A stretch of 64,000 nt of DNA from Prochlorococcus marinus (GCF_001180305.1 NZ_CVSX01000040.1:62001-126000); one strand, 5' to 3'; shown: positions 9,274-18,921, numbered from the stretch's first letter. Translations and numbers: made by a program. Notes: generated from the sequence alone by a model not told the origin.

Positions 9274-10260
9274 TTAGGCTTTGACTGGTTCTTGAATGAT
9301 TCCGCTTGGAACTTCAGTAAACATAATTGATGATAAATATCTCTCTGCTAAATCAGGTAGAACAACTACAATAGTTTTCCCCGCATATTCATCTTGTTCA
9401 GCTAATTTAACAGCGGCAGCGGCAGCAGCTCCACAAGATATTCCAACTAATAGACCTTCTTCTTTTGCTAATCTAAGAGCCATCTCTATTGACTCGTCAT
9501 TTGTTACCTGTTCAACCTTATCAACAATTGACAAATCAAGGTTCTTAGGAATAAATCCTGCTCCAATTCCTTGGATTTTATGTGGTCCAGATTTAACCTC
9601 TTCTCCATTCAAAGTTTGTGTAATAACAGGACTATGTGAGGGCTCTACAGCTACAGAAGTAATATTTTTACCCTTCTCTTGCTTAATGTATCTTGAAACT
9701 CCTGTAATTGTACCGCCAGTTCCAACCCCTGCGACTAAAACATCAATTTCACCATCGCAATCATCCCAGATTTCTGGTCCAGTAGTTTTGAAATGAATTT
9801 CAGGATTTGCTGGATTATCAAATTGACCTGGCATGAAATATTGAGAAGGATTACTTTCTGCAATTTCTTTAGCCTTAGCTATTGCTCCAGGCATACCTTT
9901 AGATGCCTCTGTTAAAACAATTTCAGCACCCAACACTGCCATAACTCTTCTTCTTTCAATCGACATAGATTCTGGCATTGTAAGGATCAGTTTATAACCT
10001 CTTGCTGAAGCAGTAAAAGCTAGAGCAATTCCTGTATTTCCGGAAGTTGGCTCAACAATAGTTTTGTCTTTTGTAAGCTTCCCACTTTTCTCTGCATCCC
10101 AGATCATGTTTGCGCCAATCCTACATTTGACACTATAAGCAGGGTTTCTACCTTCAATTTTTGCAAGTACTGTAGCTTTCGCGTTTTTAGTAACTGATTT
10201 TAATTTTACTAATGGAGTGTTTCCAATAGCAAAACTGTTGTCCTCATAAATTTTTGCCAT
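9274..10260 (-). CDS. cysK: Cysteine synthase (O-acetylserine thiol-lyase)
   Basis: 328 residues of the fold-type II PLP family. The PLP lysine is in SVKCRIG near residue 44, the substrate loop is [10 protein letters not shown] near 68, and the phosphate-binding loop is GTGGTITG near 178. [11 protein letters not shown] is near 273. It makes cysteine from O-acetylserine and sulfide. It lies downstream of two trans-sulfuration genes on the same strand, forming a sulfur amino acid block, but an 84-base spacer may carry a separate promoter. Confidence 0.95.
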   Translation of the reverse strand: MAKIYEDNSFAIGNTPLVKLKSVTKNAKATVLAKIEGRNPAYSVKCRIGANMIWDAEKSGKLTKDKTIVEPTSGNTGIALAFTASARGYKLILTMPESMSIERRRVMAVLGAEIVLTEASKGMPGAIAKAKEIAESNPSQYFMPGQFDNPANPEIHFKTTGPEIWDDCDGEIDVLVAGVGTGGTITGVSRYIKQEKGKNITSVAVEPSHSPVITQTLNGEEVKSGPHKIQGIGAGFIPKNLDLSIVDKVEQVTNDESIEMALRLAKEEGLLVGISCGAAAAAAVKLAEQDEYAGKTIVVVLPDLAERYLSSIMFTEVPSGIIQEPVKA

Positions 10261-10344
10261 TTATAAATTTAGAAAATATATATTAATACTAACTATTATT
10301 CTGAAAAAGAGTATATAAGTTTCTATACGGTAAATACTAGGAAT

Positions 10345-11814
10345 TTAGAAATTATTAAGTGCTTCAGAAAAGCTTTTCCACAACTGATCTTGGCCTTCTA
10401 ATCCAACTGATACTCTAATAAGGTGCGAGGGTATACCAAAACTTTCAGCCCAATCCAACTCGTCATAATGAGCTAGTAAAACATAAGGACAAACAAGAGT
10501 AAATTTTGTACCTAAACTCGGCCCTTTAGATACTTGTAGAGAATCATAAAATTTTTTAGCTTTGTTCAATCCTCCATTTAATTCAAATGATAATAAGCAG
10601 CCGTAGCCTCCATTAGAAGTAAGTAAAGAATTAAAATTTGGACAATTTTCAGGATGGAAAATATTTTTAATCTCGCTATGAGTCTCTAATCTTTTTTTTA
10701 ATTCTAAACACGCTTTATTTTGTTCAAAAACTCTTTGATTTACATCTCTACTAACTTTCTCTAGATAAACTGTATCTCCATCGGAAAGTGTTGGAAGATT
10801 AATTTCGTTTAATGCATTTCTAAATTTATCAATCCATTTGCTTTTTGGATTTATTATTAATGATCCGGCAAGAATATCACCACTACCTGAAAAAATTTTT
10901 GTAAGTGAAGTAAAAACTATATCTGCATGTTCTAGGGAATTTATATTTAGATTTGAACCAATTGTATCGTCAACAATTAAGGGAATATTTAACTTTTTTG
11001 CTATTTTTGAAATTTTTTTAATGTTTACACATTTGAGCATTGGATTACTTGGTAATTCAATAATTAATGCTGATGGCTTTATTCTTTTGATTTCTAATTC
11101 AATATCCGCGCAATTTTCTTCTGTAATTAACTTGGCTCCATGAAAGATATTCATTGGTAATTTAAGTACATCTACATATGGAAAACCAATTTGGAGTGTT
11201 GGTTTAGATGGAAATAATTTATATATGATTTCTAATGATGTATGCAATGCAGACATTCCAGATGAAGTTAAGTGAATGTCATTAGAGTTAATTTTTGTAG
11301 ATTTAGAAATTCTATTTTTTATTCTTTGAGAACATTCATTTACGTAAGATTTTGGAGGGCAATCTTCAAGACCTAGTTCTAAAGCAGCCGCTCTTGAAGA
11401 TAAACCAAGACCAGTATGTTGCCAAAAAGATTTTGCATAAATACTTCCTTCTTTTTCAGTTATTAAGAAAGCTAAATTATCTCTTTTTTCTATTAGTGAG
11501 AATTGTTCAGAAGTATTTCTATCAATGTATTTTTTGGCTTTAAAAGCTATGCTTTCATTTGGATATGGCCAGATACTTTTATTTTCGTAGTAATTTTCCT
11601 TTTTTATTTTTTCGCATAATCTTTTAACTATGGGGTTTAGCCCGAATCTTGGGTAAATTGACTTCAATAAATTCATACATTCTTGATTTTTTTCCTCGTA
11701 ATTTATTACATCATTCCAAGTTGGTAATGCTACAGAAACAGCATGAATACTATCAGGAATAGAATATCCCAACTCTAAATTTTTCCATATAGGGTTTTTA
11801 AGTAAATCTCTCAA
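10345..11814 (-). CDS. metB: Cystathionine gamma-synthase, fungal-type long form
   Basis: 489 residues, about 100 longer than bacterial MetB. The C-terminal part is a Cys/Met-metabolism PLP enzyme: PLP lysine in SLTKIFSGSGD near residue 307 and RVSVGLEGQDQL near the end. The N-terminal 100 residues include SIPDSIHAVSVALPTWNDVINYEE and YPRFGL, which resemble the extension of fungal STR2-type cystathionine gamma-synthases. It would condense an activated homoserine with cysteine. Its ATG is 3 bases after the stop of the next trans-sulfuration gene upstream, so the two form an operon. Confidence 0.82.
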   Translation of the reverse strand: MRDLLKNPIWKNLELGYSIPDSIHAVSVALPTWNDVINYEEKNQECMNLLKSIYPRFGLNPIVKRLCEKIKKENYYENKSIWPYPNESIAFKAKKYIDRNTSEQFSLIEKRDNLAFLITEKEGSIYAKSFWQHTGLGLSSRAAALELGLEDCPPKSYVNECSQRIKNRISKSTKINSNDIHLTSSGMSALHTSLEIIYKLFPSKPTLQIGFPYVDVLKLPMNIFHGAKLITEENCADIELEIKRIKPSALIIELPSNPMLKCVNIKKISKIAKKLNIPLIVDDTIGSNLNINSLEHADIVFTSLTKIFSGSGDILAGSLIINPKSKWIDKFRNALNEINLPTLSDGDTVYLEKVSRDVNQRVFEQNKACLELKKRLETHSEIKNIFHPENCPNFNSLLTSNGGYGCLLSFELNGGLNKAKKFYDSLQVSKGPSLGTKFTLVCPYVLLAHYDELDWAESFGIPSHLIRVSVGLEGQDQLWKSFSEALNNF

Positions 11815-11817
11815 TTT

Positions 11818-12981
11818 TCAGAATTTATTTAAAGCAAATAATATGTCTGAGATTAAATCGTTTGTTTCTTCACATCCAATCGATAATCTGACAAGAGCAT
11901 CATCTATGCCTAAAAGATTTTTTGTTTCATTATCAACGGAAGCATGAGTCATTGTTGCGGGGTGACAAATTAAACTTTCAACTCCTCCAAGGCTTTCTGC
12001 TAGCGAGAAATATTTGAGAGATTTGCAAAATTTAAATGTATCCTCTTTTTTAAGATTTAATTTTATGGAGATCATCGAACCTCCAGATCTCATTTGCGAT
12101 TTTGCTAAATTAAATTGCGGATGTTTTTGATTAAAAGGATAAATTACTTTACTAATTATTTTATGATTCTCTAATTCTTCAGAAATTAATTTTGCACTTT
12201 GCGTTTGTTGTTCGATTCTTAAAGGAAGAGTTTTTACTCCTCTTGTAATTAGCCAACTATCAAAAGGAGATGGTTGAAGCCCTAGCGCTTTTTGAGAGAA
12301 AAGCATCTTACTATTCCATACCTCATTATTTGTCAGTACTGCTCCACCAAGTGCATCACTATGTCCATTAATGAATTTTGTTGTGCTCACTAGTGATAGT
12401 GTTGCACCAAGGTCCAATGGTTTTTGAATAAGTGCCGTAGAGAAGGTGTTGTCCACTACTACTGGGATTTGTAGTTTATTCGCTTCATCACAAATCGCCT
12501 TAATATCAAGTACCTTCAAAAGTGGATTAGTTGGACTTTCTAGCCATATCAAGGTTGGCTCGAAGTATGAAATCTTTTTGAAATTATTTTTGTTTGTAAA
12601 ATCTGTGTATAAAACTTCTAGTCCAAATTTCTTGAAAACTTTTTCGAACATCCTCACTGTACAACCATAGAGATTTGACTCGCAGAGTATCTTGTCACCT
12701 GATTTTAGTGTTGATGAAATTGCAGTTACCGCGCTAATTCCAGATCCAAAAACTGTACAGTATTTAGAATCTTCTATTGATTTAAGGATTTTTTCTAGAA
12801 TTCTAAAGTTTGGATTGCCTGATCTGGTGTAGTCGAAATTATCTTTATTTCCATGTTTGAAAGTAGATGTAGAAAAAATAGGAGGCATAACGCATCCAGT
12901 CTCTTCTGCAAAAGTTTCCCCATGGTGAATAGATAAGGTCTTAAAACCTGGCTTTTTTATATTATTTTCCTCATTTCCCAT
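11818..12981 (-). CDS. metC: Cystathionine beta/gamma-lyase family enzyme
   Basis: 387 residues, standard length for the Cys/Met-metabolism PLP family. YTRSGNPN is near residue 51, ESPTNPLLKV near 150, and the PLP lysine is in STTKFINGHSDALGG near 201. It ends with ESLICHPATMTHAS and RLSIGCEE. Probably it converts cystathionine to homocysteine, as partner of the fungal-type gamma-synthase just downstream; gamma-lyase or synthase activity cannot be excluded by sequence. It begins the metC-metB group and follows rpsD after 75 bases with a hairpin between. Confidence 0.8.
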   Translation of the reverse strand: MGNEENNIKKPGFKTLSIHHGETFAEETGCVMPPIFSTSTFKHGNKDNFDYTRSGNPNFRILEKILKSIEDSKYCTVFGSGISAVTAISSTLKSGDKILCESNLYGCTVRMFEKVFKKFGLEVLYTDFTNKNNFKKISYFEPTLIWLESPTNPLLKVLDIKAICDEANKLQIPVVVDNTFSTALIQKPLDLGATLSLVSTTKFINGHSDALGGAVLTNNEVWNSKMLFSQKALGLQPSPFDSWLITRGVKTLPLRIEQQTQSAKLISEELENHKIISKVIYPFNQKHPQFNLAKSQMRSGGSMISIKLNLKKEDTFKFCKSLKYFSLAESLGGVESLICHPATMTHASVDNETKNLLGIDDALVRLSIGCEETNDLISDILFALNKF

Positions 12982-13005
12982 TATTTTTAAAAATAAGAAT
13001 TAAAT

Positions 13006-13035
13006 TAAATCTCTCATTTTTAATAGAGAGATTTA
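13006..13035 (-). terminator. Perfect 10-bp hairpin between rpsD and metC
   Basis: TAAATCTCTC (13006-13015) pairs perfectly with GAGAGATTTA (13026-13035) around a 10-base loop. It lies 22 bases beyond the rpsD stop in the direction of rpsD transcription and just before metC. The 3' side is AT-rich but lacks a clean U tract, so it may be a weak terminator or an mRNA 3'-end stabiliser. Confidence 0.45.
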
Positions 13036-13056
13036 ATAATCCAAAGAAAAGTAGTA

Positions 13057-13665
13057 TTAAACTTTTCTTGAATAATATTCAACAACTAGTAATTCGTTTA
13101 TTTCAAGAGCAACCCACTCTCTATCGCATTTTCCATTTATTTTTCCCGTTAATTTAGGTTTGTCTAAATCAAGATGAGGTGGGACATTTGCTAAACCAGG
13201 GAATTCTATATTACCTTCAACAAGTTTTTTGCTTGCTTTGTTTTCTTTAATTCCGATTACATCGCCTGATTTGCATTGATAACCTGCAATATCAAGAACC
13301 TTTCCATTAACGGTTACATGGCCATGATTTACTAATTGTCTTGAGCCTGGAATGGTACCTCCAAAACCTAATCTAAAACAAACATTATCAAGTCTGTTTT
13401 CTAAAAGTCTTAGTAGGTTAGTTCCTGTAGATCCTTCTTGAGCTCTAGCTTTTTTTACATAACGTACTAGTTGTTTTTCAGAAACTCCATAATTAAACCT
13501 AAGTTTCTGCTTTTCTTCTAGACGAATTGCATATTCTGATCGCTTGCGACGGGCTTGGCCGTGCTGACCTGGAGGATTAGACTTCTTTGAAGCTTTCCTG
13601 GTGAGACCTGGTAGTTCTCCCAAGCGACGCGTAACCCTTAATCTGGGACCGCGGTATCTTGACAT
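13057..13665 (-). CDS. rpsD: 30S ribosomal protein S4
   Basis: 202 residues. It starts [22 protein letters not shown] and has the S4 RNA-binding domain at about 90-155 ([31 protein letters not shown]). S4 nucleates assembly of the 30S body and autoregulates in many bacteria. The N-terminal zinc-binding cysteines of some S4 proteins are absent, which is the usual cyanobacterial form. It stands alone here, divergent from yidD, as is common in cyanobacteria. Confidence 0.97.
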   Translation of the reverse strand: MSRYRGPRLRVTRRLGELPGLTRKASKKSNPPGQHGQARRKRSEYAIRLEEKQKLRFNYGVSEKQLVRYVKKARAQEGSTGTNLLRLLENRLDNVCFRLGFGGTIPGSRQLVNHGHVTVNGKVLDIAGYQCKSGDVIGIKENKASKKLVEGNIEFPGLANVPPHLDLDKPKLTGKINGKCDREWVALEINELLVVEYYSRKV

Positions 13666-13761
13666 AATTTTAAATTAAATAGAAATTTGCAATAATATTG
13701 GATAATTGATTAAATTCAATTAAACTAATTACTACTGGAAATATTATTTTACATCATTAAA

Positions 13762-13998
13762 GTGTTCAAAACTATTAATAAATTAATAACTTCTACACTT
13801 CTTTTTATGATTTCTTTTTATCAAAAGTGGTTTTCTCCTTTTTTCGGACCAAGATGCAGATTTATTCCAAGTTGCAGTTCTTATGGATACGAGGCAATTA
13901 CTAGACATGGTCCTTGGAAAGGAGGGTGGTTAACTTTAAAAAGATTAAGCAGATGTCATCCTTTAACTCCCTGTGGCTGTGACCCTGTGCCTGACTAA
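13762..13998 (+). CDS. yidD: Membrane protein insertion efficiency factor YidD
   Basis: 78 residues. The YidD core is complete: [25 protein letters not shown], then [20 protein letters not shown] and CGCDPVP at the C terminus. The N-terminal 20 residues form an amphipathic or membrane-associated helix. The family assists YidC-dependent insertion of inner-membrane proteins. The start is GTG (13762); the next gene begins 4 bases after its stop. Confidence 0.93.
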   Translation: MFKTINKLITSTLLFMISFYQKWFSPFFGPRCRFIPSCSSYGYEAITRHGPWKGGWLTLKRLSRCHPLTPCGCDPVPD

Positions 13999-14002
13999 AT
14001 GA

Positions 14003-14305
14003 ATGAAAATAATTATTTTTGTTAGGCAGGGATGTTGCATTTGTGGTTCATTAAAAAACAAACTGGCAAAAATAAAACTTAGTGAGTTATTCCCTAATCT
14101 AGAGGAGCTCAAAGAAATTGATATTGATAGGTTCGATTTATATAAAGATAAATACAAAAAATATAATTATGAAGTACCTGTTATTGCTGTTGAAGGAATT
14201 AGGTCTGAGGAGATTATAGAATTGCCTCGCATTTCACCAAGATTAAAAGATGATCAATTAAAGAATTGGCTTCAAAAAAATATTAGTACCATTCTGGAGA
14301 AATAA
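14003..14305 (+). CDS. Glutaredoxin-like (DUF836-type) protein
   Basis: 100 residues with a thioredoxin fold opening IIIFVRQGCCICGSLKNKL: the redox pair sits in C-C-x-x-C near residues 10-13. The cis-proline region is EVPVIAVEG near 58. The protein is probably a small thiol oxidoreductase or a disulfide-relay protein; no substrate is indicated. It is tightly packed between yidD (4 bases) and murE (8 bases), so it is likely cotranscribed. Confidence 0.78.
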   Translation: MKIIIFVRQGCCICGSLKNKLAKIKLSELFPNLEELKEIDIDRFDLYKDKYKKYNYEVPVIAVEGIRSEEIIELPRISPRLKDDQLKNWLQKNISTILEK

Positions 14306-14313
14306 TTTTTTAT

Positions 14314-15849
14314 ATGAGATCTATAAAATTACATAAACTTTTAGATTTGGTAGGAATTATTCCTTCATTAGATTTAATCGATCATGAAATAAATAATATT
14401 TCTTTTAACTCTAAAGAAGTACAAAAAGGAACTTTATTTTTAGGTATGCCTGGTTTAAATGTTGATGGAGGGAAATACTGTATTGAGGCAATTGAAAATG
14501 GCGCAGAGGCAGCCATTATTGGTTCTGCTGCAAAAGAGAAAATTGGATCTATTGATCGAGAAAGGATTTTGGTTATAGAGGATAATTTAGGTTATATTTA
14601 TGGTCAAATAGTCGCTGAGTTTTGGAATAGGCCTTCAAGAAAACTTAAACTTATTGGTGTTACTGGTACAAATGGGAAAACGACAATTACTTTTTTATTG
14701 GAATATCTTTTAAAAAAATTAGGTAAAAATACTGCATTATTTGGGACCTTACTCAATAGATGGCCTGGCTTCTCAGAAGTGGCTTCTCATACTACTGATT
14801 TTGCCGATAAACTTCAAAAGAAATTAAATGCTGCTGTTGAGGCAGAATCTGAATTCGCGATATTAGAGGTAAGTTCTCATTCTATTGCTCAAAACAGGAT
14901 ATCAGGATGCGAATTTGAGGCGGCTATTTTTACTAATTTAACTCAAGATCATCTTGATTATCACTCAGATATGGAATCATATTTTCAAACAAAAAGAAAA
15001 TTATTTTTCCCACCTTACTTAAAAGAAAAAGATGGAATTTGTGTATTAAATCATGACGACCATTGGATATCTAGATTATCATTTGATCTTGAAAAAAAAT
15101 CTTCATTAGTCTCTACAAAGATTACTGAAAGTGAATTTGAAAATGATGATTTTTTTTTCGTAACAGATAAAAAATTTACTGAAAGTGGCTCCACCTGTAT
15201 TTTTCATACACCTAGGGAAAAAATTCAACTTTTTGTTCCACTTGTTGGTGAATTTAATTTAATGAATGCGATTCAAGCAATAACAATATTGTATAAACTT
15301 AATTTTTCTTTAAAAGATCTATCAAAGTTAATACAATCTTTCCCTGGTGCTCCTGGGAGAATGGAGAAAATACAAATTGATAATGATGTCGTTTTAAGAT
15401 CACTTCCAACAGTAATTGTTGATTATGCCCACACCCCTGATGGATTAAAAAAAGTTTTGCAATCAATTAAAAAACTTTGTGAAGGGAAACTCATAACTGT
15501 TTTTGGCTGTGGCGGAGATCGAGACCGTAGTAAAAGGCCTTTAATGGGATCAATAGCTGAAGAGTTATCTGATCAACTTTTTATAACTTCAGATAATCCA
15601 AGATCAGAAGAACCCCAAAAGATAGTAAATGATATTTTGATGGGTATAAAAAAAAGAGAAAAAATAAAAATTGAGATTGATAGATTTAAAGCAATAAGTG
15701 AATCTATTAAATTTGCCAATAAAGAAGATATTGTTTTAATTGCAGGAAAAGGACATGAAGACTACCAAATTCTCAATGATAAAGTTATTAATTTTGATGA
15801 TAGAGAAATAGCTTATAAATTATTAAAAGAAAAAAATAAATCTCAATAA
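14314..15849 (+). CDS. murE: UDP-MurNAc-tripeptide synthetase (meso-DAP adding)
   Basis: 511 residues. The ATP loop GVTGTNGKTT is near residue 114, HTTDF near 149, VDYAHTPDGL near 368 and FGCGGDRDRSKRP near 397. The SDNPRSEEP motif near 427 is the meso-diaminopimelate specificity signature. It adds meso-DAP to UDP-MurNAc-L-Ala-D-Glu in the cytoplasm. It is the third gene of a compact rightward group with yidD and the glutaredoxin-like gene. Confidence 0.96.
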   Translation: MRSIKLHKLLDLVGIIPSLDLIDHEINNISFNSKEVQKGTLFLGMPGLNVDGGKYCIEAIENGAEAAIIGSAAKEKIGSIDRERILVIEDNLGYIYGQIVAEFWNRPSRKLKLIGVTGTNGKTTITFLLEYLLKKLGKNTALFGTLLNRWPGFSEVASHTTDFADKLQKKLNAAVEAESEFAILEVSSHSIAQNRISGCEFEAAIFTNLTQDHLDYHSDMESYFQTKRKLFFPPYLKEKDGICVLNHDDHWISRLSFDLEKKSSLVSTKITESEFENDDFFFVTDKKFTESGSTCIFHTPREKIQLFVPLVGEFNLMNAIQAITILYKLNFSLKDLSKLIQSFPGAPGRMEKIQIDNDVVLRSLPTVIVDYAHTPDGLKKVLQSIKKLCEGKLITVFGCGGDRDRSKRPLMGSIAEELSDQLFITSDNPRSEEPQKIVNDILMGIKKREKIKIEIDRFKAISESIKFANKEDIVLIAGKGHEDYQILNDKVINFDDREIAYKLLKEKNKSQ

Positions 15850-15931
15850 AATTTCCTAATCAAATAAGAAAGATCTTTACGCAAATCACAAGAAAAGTTT
15901 CGTAGAATCAAATTTAGTTATTTTTAATAAA

Positions 15932-16636
15932 ATGAAAGGCTTAGCCTTAGTTGTAGGTGCAGGTGGAATTGGAACACAACTAGCTAAAGATCTGAATAAA
16001 AGTGAAAAAGATTTAGATGTTGTTTTGTGTGGAAGAAAAAGTGAATTTAATTCATTTTGGGAATTAGATATAGAGGATTCTCAATCCCTTTTGCAGTTGA
16101 AAAATAAAATATCAAATCATCCTTCAAAATTAAGGCTAGTTGTTAATGCTACAGGTAGACTTCATAGAGATTCTCTTCAACCAGAAAAAAGATTACAACA
16201 TCTTGATAAAAAAAATATGATGGAAAGTTTTTCAATAAATGCCTTTTCTCCTATCTTATTAGCTAAAGCTATTGAAGAATTTATACCAAAAGATTTTGAT
16301 TTTAATTTCGCAAGTATAAGTGCAAGAGTGGGTAGCATTGGAGATAATCAAACTGGAGGTTGGTATTCATATCGAGCTGCAAAATCTGCGCAAAATCAGT
16401 TTTTTAAATCTTTAAGTATTGAATGGGCTAGACGTTTCCCAAAGGCTACTATCACATTGCTTCATCCAGGAACAGTAGATACTGATTTATCTAGACCTTT
16501 TCACAAATTTGTTCCAGAACATAAATTATTTAGTAAAGAAAAATCCTCCCAATTCTTGATCAATATTATTAAAAATCAATCACCAGAATCTACTGGAAAA
16601 TTTATTGCATGGGACAACTCGGAAATACCTTGGTAA
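15932..16636 (+). CDS. Short-chain dehydrogenase/reductase
   Basis: 234 residues. It has a Rossmann nucleotide site (VVGAGGIGTQLAKDL near residue 7), NATGRLH near 72, and the catalytic YSYRAAKSA (Tyr-x3-Lys) near 145 followed by LHPGTVDTDLSRPF. This is the C-factor/CsgA-like SDR branch, with NAD(P) as cofactor; the substrate is unknown. It lies 82 bases after murE and converges on the aminotransferase gene. Confidence 0.85.
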   Translation: MKGLALVVGAGGIGTQLAKDLNKSEKDLDVVLCGRKSEFNSFWELDIEDSQSLLQLKNKISNHPSKLRLVVNATGRLHRDSLQPEKRLQHLDKKNMMESFSINAFSPILLAKAIEEFIPKDFDFNFASISARVGSIGDNQTGGWYSYRAAKSAQNQFFKSLSIEWARRFPKATITLLHPGTVDTDLSRPFHKFVPEHKLFSKEKSSQFLINIIKNQSPESTGKFIAWDNSEIPW

Positions 16637-16666
16637 AAAATATTTTTTCTTTATATCATTACATCT

Positions 16667-17842
16667 CTAAGTCAATATCTTTTTTATTTCTTTAGCAAGT
16701 AAATCAATCTCAGCTTCTGTAGTCATTTGATGTACGCATGCTCTAAACCATTTTGGATCTTCTAAAACTCTAATCCAAATTTTCTTTTCTCCTAGTTTCT
16801 TTACAAATTTATCCTTATCTTTAATATTTTTGATATTAAAACTAACAATCCCATTTAAATATTTTTTTTCTAAAACTAATTCAACACCCTTTAATTGATT
16901 TAATTTTTCCCAAAGTTTTTCACTTAATTTTCTGATATGTTTGTTTTTTTCTTTTTCATGGCAGTCTTTATCCAAAAGATCTAAAGAATTACGCAGTCCT
17001 GAAAGTAAAGGAATACAAGAGGTAGCTACTTCAAACTTCCTCGCGTCATCATGAAAAAGATTATCTGAAGGCTCATAAATTCCTTGTTCTTTTTTTAATG
17101 ATTTCCAACCAATTATTGTTGGATCTGTTTGATTAATAAATCTATCTGAGACATAAATGGCTCCAAGTCCTTCTGGACCACATGCCCATTTATGAGAAGT
17201 TATTGAATATAAATCAGAATAAAAAACTTCTTCTTCAATTTTTATGTGCCCAAAGGTTTGAGCACCATCAACAATTAGATAAGAGTTTTCTCTATTATTT
17301 TTTAATTCGATAGAAATTTGTTTTAAAGGAATTTTATATCCAAAGTTCCACAAGATATGAGAAATAATTAGGATCTTAGTCTTACTATTTAGATTTTTCA
17401 AAATCTCTAAAATTATATTTTCATCGTTTAGATTTTTAATTTTTTGGATTGGCAAAATTTTGAATATTAATTTATTTCTTCTGCAAAATTCTCGACTTGC
17501 AGCCACTACTCCAGGATGTTCACAGTCACTTATCAATAACTCTTCTCCCTCTTCTACTTTTATTCCCCAAAAGGGCAAAATCATACCGGAAGAGATATTT
17601 TCGGTAAACGCTACATTCTTTGAATTGACACCTAATTTTTGCGCAATGATTCTTTTTGTGGTCAATATTTCTTTGTAAATAAAAGGCCACATATCATTGG
17701 TAAATGGTCCTAAATCTTGGATAATTCCCCAAGTTTTAACTATTGCTTCTAGAGAAGATTTTGGTAATGGTCCTTGACCGCCATAGTTGAAATAATACTT
17801 ATTTTTTAAAGCGGGTATTTGATCTCTTAGATTATTTCTCAT
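16667..17842 (-). CDS. Class V aminotransferase (cysteine desulfurase-like)
   Basis: 391 residues of fold-type I. The PLP lysine is in SITSHKWACGPEGLGAIY near residue 216; VDGAQTFGHI (cofactor aspartate) is near 193, and ENISSGMILPFWG near 84. It resembles isopenicillin N epimerase-like and SufS-like proteins. The SufS-type catalytic cysteine loop near the C terminus is not recognisable; a Cys occurs in RACVHQM instead. Substrate therefore is uncertain. It follows the arsenite methyltransferase on the same strand after 35 bases. Confidence 0.8.
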   Translation of the reverse strand: MRNNLRDQIPALKNKYYFNYGGQGPLPKSSLEAIVKTWGIIQDLGPFTNDMWPFIYKEILTTKRIIAQKLGVNSKNVAFTENISSGMILPFWGIKVEEGEELLISDCEHPGVVAASREFCRRNKLIFKILPIQKIKNLNDENIILEILKNLNSKTKILIISHILWNFGYKIPLKQISIELKNNRENSYLIVDGAQTFGHIKIEEEVFYSDLYSITSHKWACGPEGLGAIYVSDRFINQTDPTIIGWKSLKKEQGIYEPSDNLFHDDARKFEVATSCIPLLSGLRNSLDLLDKDCHEKEKNKHIRKLSEKLWEKLNQLKGVELVLEKKYLNGIVSFNIKNIKDKDKFVKKLGEKKIWIRVLEDPKWFRACVHQMTTEAEIDLLAKEIKKILT

Positions 17843-17877
17843 GGAAATTTATATTATATTTTAACTCTTGAATTTTT

Positions 17878-18672
17878 TTAAATATTGCCCACTAAAGTTA
17901 CTGTTCTAAATTCAATATCCTCAATTACTTTCCAAGGTTCAGTACTCCTTTCTGCAAATTTTAAATTTTTAAATCCTAGTTCTTTAAAATCACTTATAAA
18001 CTCTGGCTCATACCATGCTCCACTAATACATCCTGTCCATAAATCATGATCATTTTGCAATCTTAAAGGAACTTTTTTGTTAGAGACGATATCGCTAATT
18101 GCAATTCTTCCATTATCGTTTAAAACTCTTTTTATGTTATTTAGAAGGTTATTTCTAGATTCTGGACTTACCAAGTTTAAAACGCAATTACTTAAAATAA
18201 TATCAACTGATTTATCTGCGATTAATGGATTTAAATCTTTATCTAGTTCATCAAGTTTTTCAATTGAACCTTCTAGAAATTCTGTATTGTTGAAACCTAT
18301 ATTTTTTGAAACTTCGTTAGAGGCTGATCTTGATAAAGAGAGCATGTCAGGATTCTGATCAACTCCAATAACTTTCCCTTCTTTCCCAACAATTTGGGCA
18401 CAAATGAAAGCATTTTTGCCGCTACCACTTCCAAGATCTAAGACTATATCATTTTTTTGAACATATTTTGTTGGATCACCACACCCATAGTCTCTTTCTA
18501 TAACCTCTTGAGGAATTGCTTCAAGTAAAACGGGATTAAACCCAACTGGTGTACAAAGACAACTTTCTTTTTCTTGTGCGGCTGAGCCATATCTTTCTTG
18601 AATCGCATCTTTATGATCGAATTGATTAGGTGCTTTATTCGATGTGTTTGTATTACAGCAACTTTCAGACAT
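17878..18672 (-). CDS. arsM: Arsenite S-adenosylmethyltransferase (ArsM)
   Basis: 264 residues from the ATG at 18672 (MSESCC). An upstream in-frame ATG at 18705 would run the gene into the terminator stem at 18704-18736, so I prefer the inner start. The AdoMet site DLGSGSGKNAF is near residue 79. Cysteines in YGCGD (about 63), SNCVLN (about 162) and TGCISG (about 214) match the three As(III)-binding positions of ArsM. The ESCLCTPVGFNP segment is typical of the arsenosugar-pathway branch. It methylates trivalent arsenic taken up with phosphate. Confidence 0.82.
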   Translation of the reverse strand: MSESCCNTNTSNKAPNQFDHKDAIQERYGSAAQEKESCLCTPVGFNPVLLEAIPQEVIERDYGCGDPTKYVQKNDIVLDLGSGSGKNAFICAQIVGKEGKVIGVDQNPDMLSLSRSASNEVSKNIGFNNTEFLEGSIEKLDELDKDLNPLIADKSVDIILSNCVLNLVSPESRNNLLNNIKRVLNDNGRIAISDIVSNKKVPLRLQNDHDLWTGCISGAWYEPEFISDFKELGFKNLKFAERSTEPWKVIEDIEFRTVTLVGNI

Positions 18673-18703
18673 ATTTTTTAAAGGACTCTTGATAAATATA
18701 GCC

Positions 18704-18736
18704 AAAAAAAAAGCCCCTGAAAAAGGGGCTTTTTTT
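18704..18736 (-). terminator. Rho-independent terminator after the DUF4278 gene
   Basis: GCCCC (18713-18717) pairs with GGGGC (18725-18729) around a 7-base loop. An A run on one side and a T run on the other extend the stem. Read leftward it ends in a tract of nine U, a textbook intrinsic terminator 12 bases beyond the DUF4278 stop. It is nearly symmetrical and could stop transcription from both sides. Confidence 0.88.
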
Positions 18737-18747
18737 ATTTAATTAAA

Positions 18748-18921
18748 TTATTTAGTGTAATTAACACCTCTGTAATTTAACTCTGCTTTTTCATTACTTG
18801 AAGAAGCGTCATCCATTCTGTTGGTGTATACGTTTCTTCTGTAGGTAAGTTCAACAAGTTGCTTTTTAACAGCCTCTTTGTTTTGAACGTAGTTTTTACC
18901 TCTGTAAGTTAAAGTAGTCAT
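18748..18921 (-). CDS. DUF4278 micro-protein
   Basis: 57 residues from the ATG at 18921, with three copies of a Y-R-G/R-x-x-Y motif (LTYRGKNY, LTYRRNVY, LNYRGVNY). This is the DUF4278 pattern, widespread in marine cyanobacteria and of unknown function. An in-frame frame continues upstream to 19017, but it would cross the structured leader at 18950-18995 and use unrelated, GC-richer sequence. The gene is short, has its own promoter, leader and strong terminator, and so is a monocistronic unit. Confidence 0.8.
   Translation of the reverse strand: MTTLTYRGKNYVQNKEAVKKQLVELTYRRNVYTNRMDDASSSNEKAELNYRGVNYTK

Noticed and set aside
9296..9796. 166-residue + strand frame within cysK
   Set aside because: Antisense shadow of a fully recognisable cysteine synthase.
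18673..18705. Upstream ATG start for arsM
   Set aside because: It would put codons into the terminator stem region and adds MAIFIKSPLKN, which is unlike family N termini.
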